The notes: a model not told the origin generated them from the letters alone. Shown: positions 27,101 through 36,454, numbered from the stretch's first letter. The stretch: 64,000 bases of DNA from an uncultured Bacteroidales bacterium (GCA_947166105.1 CAMVCZ010000015.1:1-64000); one strand, 5' to 3'. Numbers and translations: made by a program.

Positions 27101-27484
27101 TTCGTGAGCGAAGAAAACAAGGCCGAATTCAACACCTTCATCAAGGCCGACAAGTATTTGAGCGCACACCGTGGCCAATATGCCGAGCGTGGCGGTGCCA
27201 TTGCCCCGTGGAGACACACTTTCAACTTCAAGTATGAACGTACTTACAAGTTCAACGCTGGTCCTTCAATCAGCTTCGGCGTCGACGTGAAGAACATCGC
27301 CAACCTGTTCTACAGAGGCTGGGGCAACATGCAACGCATGAACAGCAGCGACATCATCAAACTGAACGGAAACGGCTCGGTTGACAACCCGTACACCTAC
27401 CAGTTCACCAACCCGACTTGGAGCGAGTATGCCAACCCGTACTCCACTTGGTCGGCTGCCCTGAACCTGCGTTTCAACTTCTAA
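24143..27484 (+). CDS. Oar-like TonB-dependent outer-membrane receptor
   Basis: 1,113 residues. A signal peptide (to about residue 19) precedes a carboxypeptidase-regulatory-like domain (SISGKITDSNRSTLPGATIVAT, about 24-110). The plug follows (ITTL-type stretch TISRSLNDVLALTPQ, GGAINAVTKSGTN near 235), then a long beta barrel ending in WSAALNLRFNF with a C-terminal phenylalanine. Oar-type receptors import large or unusual substrates or help secretion; no substrate can be assigned. No SusD partner lies next to it, so it is not a classic polysaccharide locus. Own promoter and terminator. Confidence 0.93.
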   Translation: MKKLLTFFVALIASISLMAQVTTSSISGKITDSNRSTLPGATIVATHTPSGSQYYAVADANGTYRLLNIRPGGPYTIEVRMVGFQTVKQEGITATLGETKILNVRLNEESIGLGEVTVSAEAISNGMDSDRAGATTAISNEQIATLPTISRSLNDVLALTPQAAATSNGLAIGGGNYRSSYVTVDGAAFNNAFGIGGNLPAGGSPISLDAIEAMTINVTPFDVRHSGFTGGAINAVTKSGTNSWHVSVYDYFTNDGLIGTKFGKKDQFGNYPDRLKLAKSLDNTAGVSVGGPIVKDKLFFFVNFEYQSDVDPGQSAFAREDEDEPFGGSTQYNRPTVAKMNEIKDYLKSKYNYDPGRYQNYSASTPDLKLLARLDWNASANDKINIRYSLVKNKYSSAPSSSINPLSGSVYNRNTYGRTSEYALYFESNRYFQEQNFSSVAAEWNHSFLSGRANNMLRATYSRQNEPRSFVGNLFPTVDILEELEDGTPAVYTSFGPDPFTYGNLRDVQTAVVTDELTYLTGIHNFTFGAQYEFDNTKNGFMQGGAGYYVYNSWQDFVDNANPRAFAITYGNNEKHEQVYPSFNYMQGSLYAQDEMTLSERFKLSVGLRVELPYYPSIAGYNYNKEFAEGWDEKLFDTLGNQIGTTHHAIADGDNSMSGLSTADMPKARVNFSPRLGFNWDLTGDRKYILRGGSGLYTGRLPFVWIVSTVGNSNCLQSQYINSNEEEQIKFFTNPTEIINNNSSLLKTGDLPAPQSTTLMDKNLKMPQTWKSSLAFDAELPGGVKATVEGIYNKDITSVAVTKLGLKRGEDIQLPGEPDKRWTWESEGVVNSQNRAVTPYLISNTNQNGYYYSVTGMLSKDFKCGLSLMAAYTYSEGKNVTDGIGDQVTSAYNTNAFGINGSNSHELGYSSYVTPNRVIFNLGWNWATGQHTNETIGLYYEGFNHCYIGGYSYTRYSYTMTSNVNGDGGSNSLVYIPTEAELATMPFVSEENKAEFNTFIKADKYLSAHRGQYAERGGAIAPWRHTFNFKYERTYKFNAGPSISFGVDVKNIANLFYRGWGNMQRMNSSDIIKLNGNGSVDNPYTYQFTNPTWSEYANPYSTWSAALNLRFNF

Positions 27485-27501
27485 TCGAAGTTTGATTCAA
27501 A

Positions 27502-27540
27502 ATTAAAAAAGCACCTCGAAAACGAGGTGCTTTTTTAATT
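27502..27540. terminator. Strong bidirectional terminator
   Basis: Perfect inverted repeat AATTAAAAAAGCACCTCG / CGAGGTGCTTTTTTAATT, between the convergent receptor and membrane-protein genes. Confidence 0.9.
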
Positions 27541-27557
27541 TTGTACATGTCGATGTC

Positions 27558-28043
27558 TCAATTTTCAGTTTGCTTGTCGGTTTGCATTTCAGCTTGCTTT
27601 TTATTTGACTTTCCCTTAATCCTCACCTTTTTCTTTATGCGAATGGGCGCGATAATCAGCACAAGCAAGGCTTCAAGGGCGTATTTCATCCAAGGCACGA
27701 AACCCGTGACAATGAGCTGAAAAATAATCAGAATCAAAGAGGCACCCACAAACAAAGCCTTGCCGTGGTTCTTTTTCCTGAAAATCTGTATCAAACTGAA
27801 AACCAATAAGAAAGAAAGAACCAACTGGATGATTTGAATGATGAATTCAGATGTACCTTGTCCTTCCTCGCCTTGGTTAAAGTAATAAGAATCAATGTAA
27901 TAGCGGTGAAAGACGACGGTAACCACCTCGAAGATGAGCAACAATCCATAATAGGTGATGGCGAAACTCGCCGCCAGCTTCATGGAAGTGGTCATCACGG
28001 GCTTCAAATCAAATATCTTTCCTTCGCGCTGTTCCATGGTCAT
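27558..28043 (-). CDS. Membrane protein, unknown function
   Basis: 161 residues with four likely membrane helices (LAASFAITYYGLLLIFEVV, IIQIIQLVLSFLLVFSLIQIF, ALFVGASLILIIFQLIV, ALEALLVLIIAPIRI) and a highly basic cytoplasmic tail (IKKKVRIKGKSNKKQ). No family recognised. Its start overlaps the stop of the next upstream gene by 4 bp, so the two proteins are probably made together. Confidence 0.7.
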   Translation of the reverse strand: MTMEQREGKIFDLKPVMTTSMKLAASFAITYYGLLLIFEVVTVVFHRYYIDSYYFNQGEEGQGTSEFIIQIIQLVLSFLLVFSLIQIFRKKNHGKALFVGASLILIIFQLIVTGFVPWMKYALEALLVLIIAPIRIKKKVRIKGKSNKKQAEMQTDKQTEN

Positions 28044-28543
28044 TCAGGGTTTTGTGGAAGGTCGTTTGCCAATTCCATCCGCTTGAAATAGAGGTAATAC
28101 AGGAAAATGAACACGGCTGTAAGGAGCAGGTCGGAAGTGAACGGTGAGGGCTTTTGCAGCGGATAGACGTACACCGAATGGGCTATCAACATGCAGATTT
28201 GGGAGATGCTGTAAAGGTGGAAACCGCGCTTGTCGTTTTTGAACATCCTCCTCACTCCCATTAACGAAACGACGAACAACGCCAACAGAATCAGGTAGTA
28301 ATTGGGGTTGATTTGGGTGAGGACGTTGATGGTATCGTTCATGGACTTGGTGAAATCTTCGCCCATAGCCGAAAAAGGCTGCATCATCTCCTCAAACGCT
28401 CCGCTGTCGAGCATCTCAGCCAATCGCGGCGTGGTGACATACATGACGACGGAACGGAAAATGTTCCAACAGGCGTTGATGAACGATAATACGAGGAGAA
28501 TCGTCATGCCCGTGGGGCGTTTCTTTTGTTCGGAGGTTTCCAT
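28040..28543 (-). CDS. Membrane protein, unknown function
   Basis: 167 residues with about four helices (MTILLVLSFINACWNIFRSVVMYV, YYLILLALFVVSLMGV, SISQICMLIAHSVYV, LLLTAVFIFLYYLYF) and an extracytoplasmic loop (about 40-85). It starts with MSxxx-type charged residues (METSEQKKRPTG). Coupled by overlap to the gene at 27558. No function assigned. Confidence 0.7.
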   Translation of the reverse strand: METSEQKKRPTGMTILLVLSFINACWNIFRSVVMYVTTPRLAEMLDSGAFEEMMQPFSAMGEDFTKSMNDTINVLTQINPNYYLILLALFVVSLMGVRRMFKNDKRGFHLYSISQICMLIAHSVYVYPLQKPSPFTSDLLLTAVFIFLYYLYFKRMELANDLPQNPE

Positions 28544-28555
28544 ATTGTAATATTT

Positions 28556-28623
28556 TGTAGGGCTGTCACACCGTGCAGCCGCCGATTTCCACCAAGCGGA
28601 ATCCGTGGTTCGACAGCCCTACA
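28556..28623. repeat. 68-bp element with perfect 12-bp terminal inverted repeats
   Basis: TGTAGGGCTGTC (28556-28567) and GACAGCCCTACA (28612-28623) bound a 44-bp interior. It sits between the stop of hutH and the following membrane-protein gene, and has the shape of a miniature inverted-repeat element. Confidence 0.75.
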
Positions 28624-28630
28624 ATTCAAA

Positions 28631-30142
28631 TTATTCGTTCTTCAATGTGTCAAAATCCAACGGGTAATTCTTCACAAAATCAACGGATTTGGCGATTTCG
28701 GTGTACATCACCTTGTCAATGCGCACGAATTCCACCACTTTGCGGTATTCGGCGACGAACTTCTCGATGATGAGCGACGACTTCAGCGGACGTCGGAACT
28801 CCAAGGCTTGCGAGGCGTTGAACAGCTCTATGGCCAACACGCGCTCCAAGTTTTCGGCCACACGCAAGGCTTTTGTGGCGGCGTTGGCACCCATGCTGAC
28901 GTGGTCTTCCTGACCTTGCGACGACTCAATGCTATCCACCGAGGCGGGCGTGCAGAGTTGCTTGCTTTGGCTGACGATGCTCGCGGCGGCGTATTGCGGA
29001 ATCATAAAGCCGCTGTTGAGGCCAGGCTCCGCTACCAAGAAGGATGGCAAACCGCGCTTGCCGCCAATCAGTTGATAGATACGACGCTCGCTGATGTTGC
29101 CCAACTCAGCCATGGCGATGGCCAAGAAGTCCAAGGTGATGGCCAAAGGTTGGCCGTGGAAGTTGCCCGCGCTGATGACCAAATCCTCGTCGGGGAAGAT
29201 GGTCGGGTTGTCGGTGACGGCGTTGATTTCCTCGCTGAACACGGAGGCCACATAGTCTATGGCATCCTTCGAGGCACCATGCACCTGCGGCATACAGCGG
29301 AAGGAATACGGGTCTTGGACGTGCTTTTTCTCCCTGACAATCAGTTCGCTGCCCTTTGTGAACTCACGCACACGCTTGGCGGTGACAATTTGTCCGTTGT
29401 GGTGGCGGATTTGGTGTACTTGGTCGAAGAAAGGCTCGATGCGGCCATCGAAGGCTTCGAGAGAAACCGTTCCGATGAGGTCGGCCAAATAGCTGAGGCG
29501 GAAGGCCTTGAGCAAAACGTAGGTGCCGTAACTGCTCATAAACTGCGTGCCATTGAGCAAGGCCAAACCTTCTTTCGACTGCAAAGTGATAGGCTCCCAA
29601 CCGAACTTGTCGAGAATTTGTTGTGCGGGAACGATTTTGCCTTCATAATGCACCTCGCCCAAGCCGAGCAAAGGCAGCATAAGATTGGCCAAAGGCGCCA
29701 AGTCTCCGGAAGCGCCGAGCGAGCCTTGGTTGTAGACCACGGGCAGCACATCATTGTTGAAGAAGTCGATGAGGCGCTGGACGGTCACCACTTGCACGCC
29801 GCTGTTGCCGTAACTGAGGCTTTGCACCTTCAGCAAAAGCATCAGTCGGATGATTTCTTCGGGCACCATTTCGCCCGTGCCGCAAGCGTGCGACATGACG
29901 AGGTTTTTCTGCAAAGTGCTCAAATCTTCTTTGGAGATGCTGTGGTCGCATAGCGAGCCGAAGCCGGTGGTCACGCCATAAATGGGCTTTTCAGGGTTCT
30001 CCATCTTCTTGTCGAGATAGTCGCGGCATTTTTGGATGCGAGCGATGGCATCGTCCGACAGGGCGAGTTTGTAGCCATTTGTGATTATTTCATTTACTTG
30101 CTTGAATGTCAGTTCTTTGGAACTAATGTAATGCGTTGTCAT
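28631..30142 (-). CDS. hutH: Histidine ammonia-lyase
   Basis: 503 residues from the ATG at 30142. The MIO cofactor triad Ala-Ser-Gly is at 144-146 (GSLGASGDLAPL). SH at 84-85 in LVMSHACGTG is the pair seen in histidine rather than tyrosine lyases. It deaminates L-histidine to urocanate, the first step of histidine breakdown. No hutU, hutI or glutamate formiminotransferase gene is next to it. Instead hisS ends 11 bp upstream. A role as an aromatic amino-acid lyase cannot be fully excluded. Confidence 0.9.
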   Translation of the reverse strand: MTTHYISSKELTFKQVNEIITNGYKLALSDDAIARIQKCRDYLDKKMENPEKPIYGVTTGFGSLCDHSISKEDLSTLQKNLVMSHACGTGEMVPEEIIRLMLLLKVQSLSYGNSGVQVVTVQRLIDFFNNDVLPVVYNQGSLGASGDLAPLANLMLPLLGLGEVHYEGKIVPAQQILDKFGWEPITLQSKEGLALLNGTQFMSSYGTYVLLKAFRLSYLADLIGTVSLEAFDGRIEPFFDQVHQIRHHNGQIVTAKRVREFTKGSELIVREKKHVQDPYSFRCMPQVHGASKDAIDYVASVFSEEINAVTDNPTIFPDEDLVISAGNFHGQPLAITLDFLAIAMAELGNISERRIYQLIGGKRGLPSFLVAEPGLNSGFMIPQYAAASIVSQSKQLCTPASVDSIESSQGQEDHVSMGANAATKALRVAENLERVLAIELFNASQALEFRRPLKSSLIIEKFVAEYRKVVEFVRIDKVMYTEIAKSVDFVKNYPLDFDTLKNE

Positions 30143-30153
30143 ATTGTTGATTG

Positions 30154-31509
30154 TTAAATTATTGTTTCCACTAATTTGTTGGCTTCCACCACGGTTTGCG
30201 TTCCTTCTTTCATAAACTTGACGGTGAATTTCTGCTCGGCCACCTCTTGTTCGCCAGCGATGACGACAATCGGGATGGCGCGTTGGTTGGCGTATTTCAT
30301 CTGTTTCTGGATTTTGGCCGCGTCGGGGTAGATTTCCGCGTTGATGCCGTGCTTGCGCACTTGGTTGAGGTATTTCAGGCAATACTTTTCCTCGTTCTTG
30401 CCGAAATTCAGGAAGATGACCTTCGTGCTTTCCGACATGGTTTCGGGGAAGAGGTTCAAGCCTTCCAAAACATCATAGATGCGGTCGGCACCGAAACTGA
30501 TGCCCACGCCCGATACATTCGGCAGGCCGAAAATGCCCGTGAGGTTGTCGTAGCGACCGCCGCCTGAGATGCTGCCCATCGGGAAGTCGTTGGCCTTCAC
30601 CTCGAAGATGGCTCCTGTGTAATAGTTCAGGCCACGAGCCAAGGTGAGGTCAAGTTCGGTGGTGATGCCGAGTTCCATATCGTCGATGTAGTCGAACAGG
30701 ATTTCCAATTCCTCGATGCCTTTCTGGCCTACTTCGTTGCCCAGCAAAGGCTTCAGTTGTGCCAATTTCTCTCTCGTGTCGCCTTTCATAAAGAGGATGG
30801 GCTGGAGTTTGTCGATGGCGGCTTGCTCCAAACCTTTCTCGGCCAATTCTGCATTGACGGCCTCGATGCCGATTTTGTCAAGTTTGTCAATCGCAACGGT
30901 AATATCGACCAAAGCGTCAGGCTTGCCGATGTATTCCGCGATGCCAGCCAAGACTTTGCGGTTGTTGATTTTCAGCGTCACCTTGATTTTCAAGGCGTTG
31001 AAGACCTCGTCCACGATTTGCACCAACTCGGCTTCGTTCAACAAGGAGTCGCTGCCGATGATGTCCACGTCGCATTGGTAGAACTCGCGGTAACGGCCTT
31101 TCTGCGGACGGTCGGCACGCCAAACGGGTTGGATTTGGTAACGCTTGAAGGGGAAAGCGATTTGCTCGCGGTACATGGTGACAAACCTCGCGAAGGGCAC
31201 GGTCAAGTCGTAGCGCAAGCCTTTCTCGCTGATTTTGGTTGCCAATTTCAGCGATTCAAGCGGTTCGCCGTTCTGTTCCACACCGCTCATGAAGTCGCCC
31301 GAGTTGAGCACACGGAACAGGAGTTTGTCACCTTCGTCGCCGTATTTGCCCAAAAGGGTGCTGAGGTTTTCCATCGAAGGGGTTTCAATCGGCTGGAAAC
31401 CAAAGCGTTTGAACACAGATTTAATAGTGTCGAAGATATAATTGCGGCGCACCATAACCTCCGGAAGGAAGTCGCGTGTGCCTTTGGGAATACTGGGTTT
31501 TTGTGCCAT
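30154..31509 (-). CDS. hisS: Histidyl-tRNA synthetase
   Basis: 451 residues. Class II synthetase: motif 1 region ([17 protein letters not shown]), motif 2 ([22 protein letters not shown]), histidine-binding [12 protein letters not shown] and [13 protein letters not shown], and a C-terminal anticodon-binding domain (about 355-451). It charges tRNA-His in the cytoplasm. Promoter at 31526-31533. Co-transcribed with hutH, so one transcript would encode both a histidine user and a histidine degrader. Confidence 0.97.
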   Translation of the reverse strand: MAQKPSIPKGTRDFLPEVMVRRNYIFDTIKSVFKRFGFQPIETPSMENLSTLLGKYGDEGDKLLFRVLNSGDFMSGVEQNGEPLESLKLATKISEKGLRYDLTVPFARFVTMYREQIAFPFKRYQIQPVWRADRPQKGRYREFYQCDVDIIGSDSLLNEAELVQIVDEVFNALKIKVTLKINNRKVLAGIAEYIGKPDALVDITVAIDKLDKIGIEAVNAELAEKGLEQAAIDKLQPILFMKGDTREKLAQLKPLLGNEVGQKGIEELEILFDYIDDMELGITTELDLTLARGLNYYTGAIFEVKANDFPMGSISGGGRYDNLTGIFGLPNVSGVGISFGADRIYDVLEGLNLFPETMSESTKVIFLNFGKNEEKYCLKYLNQVRKHGINAEIYPDAAKIQKQMKYANQRAIPIVVIAGEQEVAEQKFTVKFMKEGTQTVVEANKLVETII

Positions 31510-31525
31510 TTTTTGAAAATTTTTG

Positions 31526-31533
31526 CAAAAGTA
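31526..31533 (-). promoter_or_regulatory. Promoter of hisS-hutH
   Basis: TACTTTTG on the minus strand, 17 bp before the hisS ATG. Confidence 0.55.
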
Positions 31534-31537
31534 CGAA

Positions 31538-32950
31538 TTATTTCAATTCAAACTCTTCGCCCGCTTCGGGGATGAAGATGTTGTCCCAGCCCTCCTTGCG
31601 CAGTTGGCGTTTGTAGAACTGTTGCGCCTCCAAAGCGCCATGCACAATGAAGGTCTTCTTCACCTTGCTTGGGTCTTGGCATTTCAGGTAGTCAATCATC
31701 TCCTTGTAGTCGCCATGACCGCTGAAGGCATCGATTTCATAGATGTCGGCCAAAACGGGATGTTCAAGGCCGAAAATGGAAACGGTTTGGGGCTTCGGTT
31801 TCTCCAACAGTTTGGCTCCCAATGTGGTAGGCGAGCAATAGCCGATGGCGAGGATGCTGTTGTTGGGGTTTTCGATGCTGTTGGCGATGTGGTGTTTCAC
31901 TCGACCGGCCTCCATCATGCCCGATGCGGAAATGATGATGCAGGGTTCCTTCCTCGCGTTCAAGGCCTTCGACTGGTTGACGTCGCGGATGAAAGTCAGG
32001 CTGTTGAAACCAAACGGGTCGGGGTCGTATTCGATGACGTCCTTCACATCGTCGTTGAAAAGGTCGACGTACATGCGGAAGATTTCGGTGGCATTGACGG
32101 CCAAGGGACTGTCGACGAAAACGGGAATCTTCTCGGGCAACTTGCCTTCGTTGTAGAAGTTATTCAGCAGATACACAATCTCTTGCGTGCGACTGACGGC
32201 AAACGACGGGATGATGAGCTTGCCGCGTTTCTCGACGCAGGTGTTGTAGATGATTTCCAGCAGTTGGTGTTCGGCGTTTTCGCGGTCGCTATGGAGACGG
32301 TTGCCGTAGGTGGCCTCGGTGATGAGGTAGTCGCAGTGCGGGAACGGCTCGGGCGAGCGCAGCAGGTAGTTGTGTTCGCGCCCGATGTCGCCAGTGTAGC
32401 CGATGCGGATCATCTTGCCGCCCTCGTCGATTTCGAGAATGGCGCAGCCGCTGCCAAGGAGGTGGCCCGTGTTGTTGAACTTCACCTTGATATTATTGTC
32501 CAAATAAAGGTAGCGGTTGTAACTCACGGTGACGAAAAGGTCCATACAAGCGCGGGCATCTTTCTCAGTGTAAATGGGTTGCAACGCGGGCAGACCCTGT
32601 TTGCGGCGTTTCTTGTTGAACCATTCCATATCGTTCTCTTGTATGAAGCCCGTGTCGGGGAGCATGATGCTGCACAGGTCTTTGGTGGCCGGCGTGCAGA
32701 TGACCTCGCCTCGGAAGCCCAACTTGTGGAAATAAGGTATCAGGCCGCTATGGTCGATGTGGGCGTGGGTGAGGATGATGTAGTCGATTTCTTTGGGGTC
32801 GACCATGATGTTGCGGTTCATGGCGTCGGTTTCGAGGCCCTTGCCTTGGAACATGCCGCAGTCCAAGAGGATTTTCTTGCCGTGGTTGGTGGTGATGAGG
32901 TGCTTACTGCCCGTCACTTCTTGGGCCGCACCGATGAATTTGATTTTCAT
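31538..32950 (-). CDS. Metallo-beta-lactamase/beta-CASP hydrolase (RNA-processing type)
   Basis: 470 residues. MBL motifs: [17 protein letters not shown] (HxHxDH) and YTGDIG. The beta-CASP part follows ([40 protein letters not shown], and the C-terminal [10 protein letters not shown]). This is the CPSF73/YSH1-like bacterial group, expected to be a ribonuclease. The target RNA is unknown. Single gene with its own promoter (32971-32978). Confidence 0.92.
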   Translation of the reverse strand: MKIKFIGAAQEVTGSKHLITTNHGKKILLDCGMFQGKGLETDAMNRNIMVDPKEIDYIILTHAHIDHSGLIPYFHKLGFRGEVICTPATKDLCSIMLPDTGFIQENDMEWFNKKRRKQGLPALQPIYTEKDARACMDLFVTVSYNRYLYLDNNIKVKFNNTGHLLGSGCAILEIDEGGKMIRIGYTGDIGREHNYLLRSPEPFPHCDYLITEATYGNRLHSDRENAEHQLLEIIYNTCVEKRGKLIIPSFAVSRTQEIVYLLNNFYNEGKLPEKIPVFVDSPLAVNATEIFRMYVDLFNDDVKDVIEYDPDPFGFNSLTFIRDVNQSKALNARKEPCIIISASGMMEAGRVKHHIANSIENPNNSILAIGYCSPTTLGAKLLEKPKPQTVSIFGLEHPVLADIYEIDAFSGHGDYKEMIDYLKCQDPSKVKKTFIVHGALEAQQFYKRQLRKEGWDNIFIPEAGEEFELK

Positions 32951-32970
32951 AGTCCGTCAGAATTTGACCC

Positions 32971-32978
32971 CAAAAATA
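32971..32978 (-). promoter_or_regulatory. Promoter of the beta-CASP hydrolase gene
   Basis: TATTTTTG on the minus strand, 20 bp before the ATG at 32950. Confidence 0.55.
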
Positions 32979-32980
32979 GG

Positions 32981-33018
32981 AAAAAAAAGTGAGGTGGCAA
33001 TGTTTTGTCACCTCACTT
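32981..33018 (-). terminator. Terminator of the C25 peptidase gene
   Basis: AGTGAGGTG / CACCTCACTT stem with a T run on the minus strand (A run at 32981-32988). It directly follows the peptidase stop. Confidence 0.85.
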
Positions 33019-33052
33019 CAAGATTATTTCTCGGAATGGCAGGAAATCGGGC

Positions 33053-36000
33053 TTATTCCACCACAATCTTCCTAACGGCCAGTCCTTGTTCTGTGCCGAT
33101 GTGCATCATATATACACCTTTGGCCATTTGCGAAAGGTCGATGCGGGCTTGGTTGCCTTCCACCTTGGCGTTGTAGACGGTCTGCCCGAAGGCGTTCACG
33201 ATACTAACGCTTTGGATGCCTTCGCCCTCAAGGGTGACTTCGCCCTTGGTCGGGTTGGGGTAAACCTTGGCGGCAATGTTGTTCTCGCCAAGGCCTACGG
33301 TAAACACGAAGTGGGCCACGAGGTTGCGGCTTTCTGTGGCGATGAAGGTATAGGTTGATTCTTCCGAAACCACCTCGCCGTTTTCAGTCCAGTTTTGGAA
33401 AGCCCAGTCTTCGTTGCGGTCGAAGGTCAAAGTGACCTCGTCACCGTAGTTGTAGGTGCCCGACCCGCTAATGCTTGCAGCTTCCTCTGGATCAACAGAA
33501 GCATTGATTTCAAAGGTCTTCAACTCGAAATTGGCGGTCAAAGTGCGGTCGCTTGTTACGGCGAAGGTGTAAGCGGCTTCAGTTGAAACCACATCGCCGT
33601 TTTCGGTCCAGTTGACGAAATCGTAGCCTTCGTTGGCTGTAGCCTCTACGGTACATTCATCTCCGTAGTAGAATAAGCCGTCACCCGTGACGGTTCCGCC
33701 CTCGATCGGGTTAGCCGTAGTTGAAATGTTGAAGGTCTGATGCACGAAATTGGCCTGAACGGTGCGGTTGGATGTCACAGTGAAGGTGTAACTCAACTCT
33801 AACGACATCACCGCGCCGCCGTTTTCGGTCCAATGGACGAAGTCGAAGCCCTCGTTGGGAGTGGCCGTAACGGTGCAAGTCTGGCCGTAGTTGTAAGTCC
33901 CGCCGCCCGTAACGGTGCCGCCCTCAGTGGGATTGGCCACAACAGTCACAGTGAAACTCTGAATGTTGAAGTTGGCCACAAGGTTGCGGTTGCCATTCAC
34001 GGTGAAGATATAGTTGGCGTTGGTGGAAACCACATTGCCGTTCTCCGTCCAGTTGGTGAAGGTGTAGCCAGTGTTGGCCGTGGCATGTACGGTGCATTGT
34101 TGTCCTTGCTGATAAGTGCCGCCTCCCGTTGCGGTGCCTCCATTGCCGGGATTGGCCGAAACTGTGATGGTGTAGTTCTGTTGGGTGAAGTTGGCCACCA
34201 AAGTACGGTTGCCTGTCACGGTGAAGGTGTAGTTTCTGTTGGTCGAAACCACGTTGCCGTTTTCTGTCCAGTTGGTGAACGAGTATCCGTTGCTTGCTAT
34301 TGCATTGACCGTACACTGCTGGCCTTGCTGGTAAGTGCCGCCGCCTGTTACCGTACCGCCGTTGGTCGGGTTGGCCGAAACATTGATGGTATAGGTTTGC
34401 GTGCCTCCACTTGTGATGTTGACGGAGCCGATGTAAGTGATCTTGTTGTAGCCAAACACGGTCAAAGTGGCGGTGCCTGTCGTTCCTGGCGCGGCAAAGG
34501 TGATGTTGGCCGTACCATTATTAATAGTGGCTGAACCTAAGATTTCGTTGTTCAGGGTCAAGGTGGCCAAGGCACCGTTGCCGTTGGTGGCGTTCACGGT
34601 GAACGAGGTCGCGCTGCTGTTCATCGAAGTGGCGTGGGTCACGTTCATGTTGGTAGGGATGGCCGTGCGCACGGTCAATGAAGGGTCGCCGAAAAGAATC
34701 CAAGTCATGTAGGTACCCATGCCCGAACTGTTGTTAGGACCATATTGATCGATGATTTTCATGTTTCCATCGAAAGACGTACCACCCAAAGTGCGTTTGA
34801 TGTTGTTGCTGTTGCTTTCCACAAGCACGTCAACCATTTCATCCTGACCGTATTGTGGGGGCTGCCAAGGCTGCGAAATATAGGAGAACATACCGCCGAT
34901 GGCACCCGTGGGCGCGCCCGTGGCGTTGTTCGTGGCACGCAGCCAAGCCTCGGCGAAGCATGTTCCGCTGTAGTCGTATTTGCCGTTATCGCAAGCCACC
35001 GACCAGATGAAAGGCAACTTGTTGTCGTTGGTCAAGGCATTGACATGGGAGTTACTGTAGTTGAACACGCCCCAACTGGTGGCCGAACCGTGGTTGCAGT
35101 AGTTGATGATGCTCACGCCTTCGTTGATGTGCTGGCTGATGATGGCCGCACTCGAGGTAACACCCGAAACGCCTTGATAGTCACGATGAACGGTGGTGTA
35201 GCCATAGTTCAATAGGTCGTCGCGAATGTTATCAATGTGTTGATAGTCTGACTCGCCGAAGTGTCCGCTGCCCGCACCTTCGTTTTTCGATATTCCTTGG
35301 CCAACATTAAGCCATGTGTCAGAAGCGTTGATGTCTCTTTCGTAATGGATCACCTTGTCGACTTGGGTGGTAACTTGTGCCTCGGTTTCGGCGGAAAAGC
35401 GGCCAACGATGACCTCATTGTAAAAGTCATTGCCTGCCAATTGGCCATACCAGTTGTCGGAACGGCCGCTGTAGCCACCGTTGTAGGCATAATAGCCTTG
35501 GATGTGCTGCGAATCACCAACCAAAAGAATGTGAGAGATGTTCGGATTGTTGTTGTATTGCTCTTGAATGTAAGCCTTTAAAGCATCGCTGGTGGAGCCA
35601 GAAGTGGAGGTCCCAACCATCGTGGTTGGTCTGCCAATCTGCTTTTTCCAGTTGACGAAAGGCTGCATGGCACCCATGAAAGCATCGTGGCAGATGATGA
35701 GCAGTTCGCCGGTCTCGTCGACGGGCGTGTATCTGTTCAAACTCTCATGGTAATTGATGAAGTGGTTTTGGTACATGGCTCCAAATTCGGCATCCATGTT
35801 CACCGTGTTCGAGCGGCGGCTGAGGGTGTTTTCGCCTTGCTGACCGTCGGCATACATTTCAACGGTCATGTTGTAATACACGCGCAATGTGTGCGTTACG
35901 GGGTTGTAGGCAAAGGGATGGAAAACCATGTTCTGCCCACGGAAGTCGCGGAGAATGTAAGGGTCATACACCCCGATATTCTCGGTGGGGAAGAAAGCAT

Positions 36001-36427
36001 CCGTCGAATAGGCCTCGCCGTATGTGTAAGGCACATCGTCAGGATTCACGGTGCGCGGGAAATCGCCTTTCGAGGGCGCGACTTCCATTTGGAAATCAGT
36101 GTATTGCGCATCAATGAGTCGGATGCTGTAATGTTGCATGTCGCCGATGATGGCTGGAACGGCAATCATGGGCAGGTTAGGTTCGCCCGCTTCAGCCGTG
36201 CTGACGGTGCGCGGAACCGAGATGATGTTGGCCTCGCCGCGAGGTGTGGTCACCTCATAGGTATGGAAGCCGGGGACTTGCAGGTTGACGGTGATTTGGT
36301 TTTCGGAAGACGAAACCAAAGTCGTCTGGATGGTGCTCGGGTTGTCGCTCTTGATGGCGACCCACTGCTGGCCGAAAGTCACGACCGAAAGCATGACGAG
36401 CAAGAGAGTAATGAAATGTTTTCTCAT
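33053..36427 (-). CDS. Gingipain-like C25 cysteine peptidase with five tandem repeats and T9SS sorting domain
   Basis: 1,124 residues. A signal peptide (to about 20) precedes a propeptide region (about 21-230). The C25 catalytic domain (about 235-580) has INYCNHGSATSWG (His near 445) and WSVACDNG (Cys near 478). After an Ig-like segment come five repeats of about 73 residues (about 675-1040), each with a GGTVTGGGTY-like start and an FTNWTENGNVVS-like core. The C-terminal T9SS domain (YPNPTKGEVTLEGEG ... QMAKGVYMMHI) follows. It is exported by Sec and then T9SS to the cell surface, where it would digest proteins. Own promoter and terminator. Confidence 0.93.
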   Translation of the reverse strand: MRKHFITLLLVMLSVVTFGQQWVAIKSDNPSTIQTTLVSSSENQITVNLQVPGFHTYEVTTPRGEANIISVPRTVSTAEAGEPNLPMIAVPAIIGDMQHYSIRLIDAQYTDFQMEVAPSKGDFPRTVNPDDVPYTYGEAYSTDAFFPTENIGVYDPYILRDFRGQNMVFHPFAYNPVTHTLRVYYNMTVEMYADGQQGENTLSRRSNTVNMDAEFGAMYQNHFINYHESLNRYTPVDETGELLIICHDAFMGAMQPFVNWKKQIGRPTTMVGTSTSGSTSDALKAYIQEQYNNNPNISHILLVGDSQHIQGYYAYNGGYSGRSDNWYGQLAGNDFYNEVIVGRFSAETEAQVTTQVDKVIHYERDINASDTWLNVGQGISKNEGAGSGHFGESDYQHIDNIRDDLLNYGYTTVHRDYQGVSGVTSSAAIISQHINEGVSIINYCNHGSATSWGVFNYSNSHVNALTNDNKLPFIWSVACDNGKYDYSGTCFAEAWLRATNNATGAPTGAIGGMFSYISQPWQPPQYGQDEMVDVLVESNSNNIKRTLGGTSFDGNMKIIDQYGPNNSSGMGTYMTWILFGDPSLTVRTAIPTNMNVTHATSMNSSATSFTVNATNGNGALATLTLNNEILGSATINNGTANITFAAPGTTGTATLTVFGYNKITYIGSVNITSGGTQTYTINVSANPTNGGTVTGGGTYQQGQQCTVNAIASNGYSFTNWTENGNVVSTNRNYTFTVTGNRTLVANFTQQNYTITVSANPGNGGTATGGGTYQQGQQCTVHATANTGYTFTNWTENGNVVSTNANYIFTVNGNRNLVANFNIQSFTVTVVANPTEGGTVTGGGTYNYGQTCTVTATPNEGFDFVHWTENGGAVMSLELSYTFTVTSNRTVQANFVHQTFNISTTANPIEGGTVTGDGLFYYGDECTVEATANEGYDFVNWTENGDVVSTEAAYTFAVTSDRTLTANFELKTFEINASVDPEEAASISGSGTYNYGDEVTLTFDRNEDWAFQNWTENGEVVSEESTYTFIATESRNLVAHFVFTVGLGENNIAAKVYPNPTKGEVTLEGEGIQSVSIVNAFGQTVYNAKVEGNQARIDLSQMAKGVYMMHIGTEQGLAVRKIVVE
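33300..34395 (-). repeat. Five tandem 219-bp coding repeats
   Basis: DNA encoding the five 73-residue repeats of the C25 peptidase. The two encoded nearest the catalytic domain (about 33960-34395) are almost identical; those nearer the C-terminus have diverged. That pattern fits recent internal duplication. Confidence 0.8.
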
Positions 36428-36454
36428 AATGAAATAAATTGATTTTCAAAAGGG

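Noticed and set aside
24143-27484. SusC of a polysaccharide utilisation locus
   Set aside because: There is no SusD or glycosidase neighbour, and the N-terminal organisation is Oar-like.
31523-32992. 489-codon plus-strand ORF opposite the beta-CASP gene
   Set aside because: It is an antisense shadow; the minus-strand frame carries the HxHxDH motif and the promoter.
33300-34395. Tandem-repeat satellite or assembly artefact
   Set aside because: The repeats encode a regular domain series within an intact reading frame and diverge gradually.
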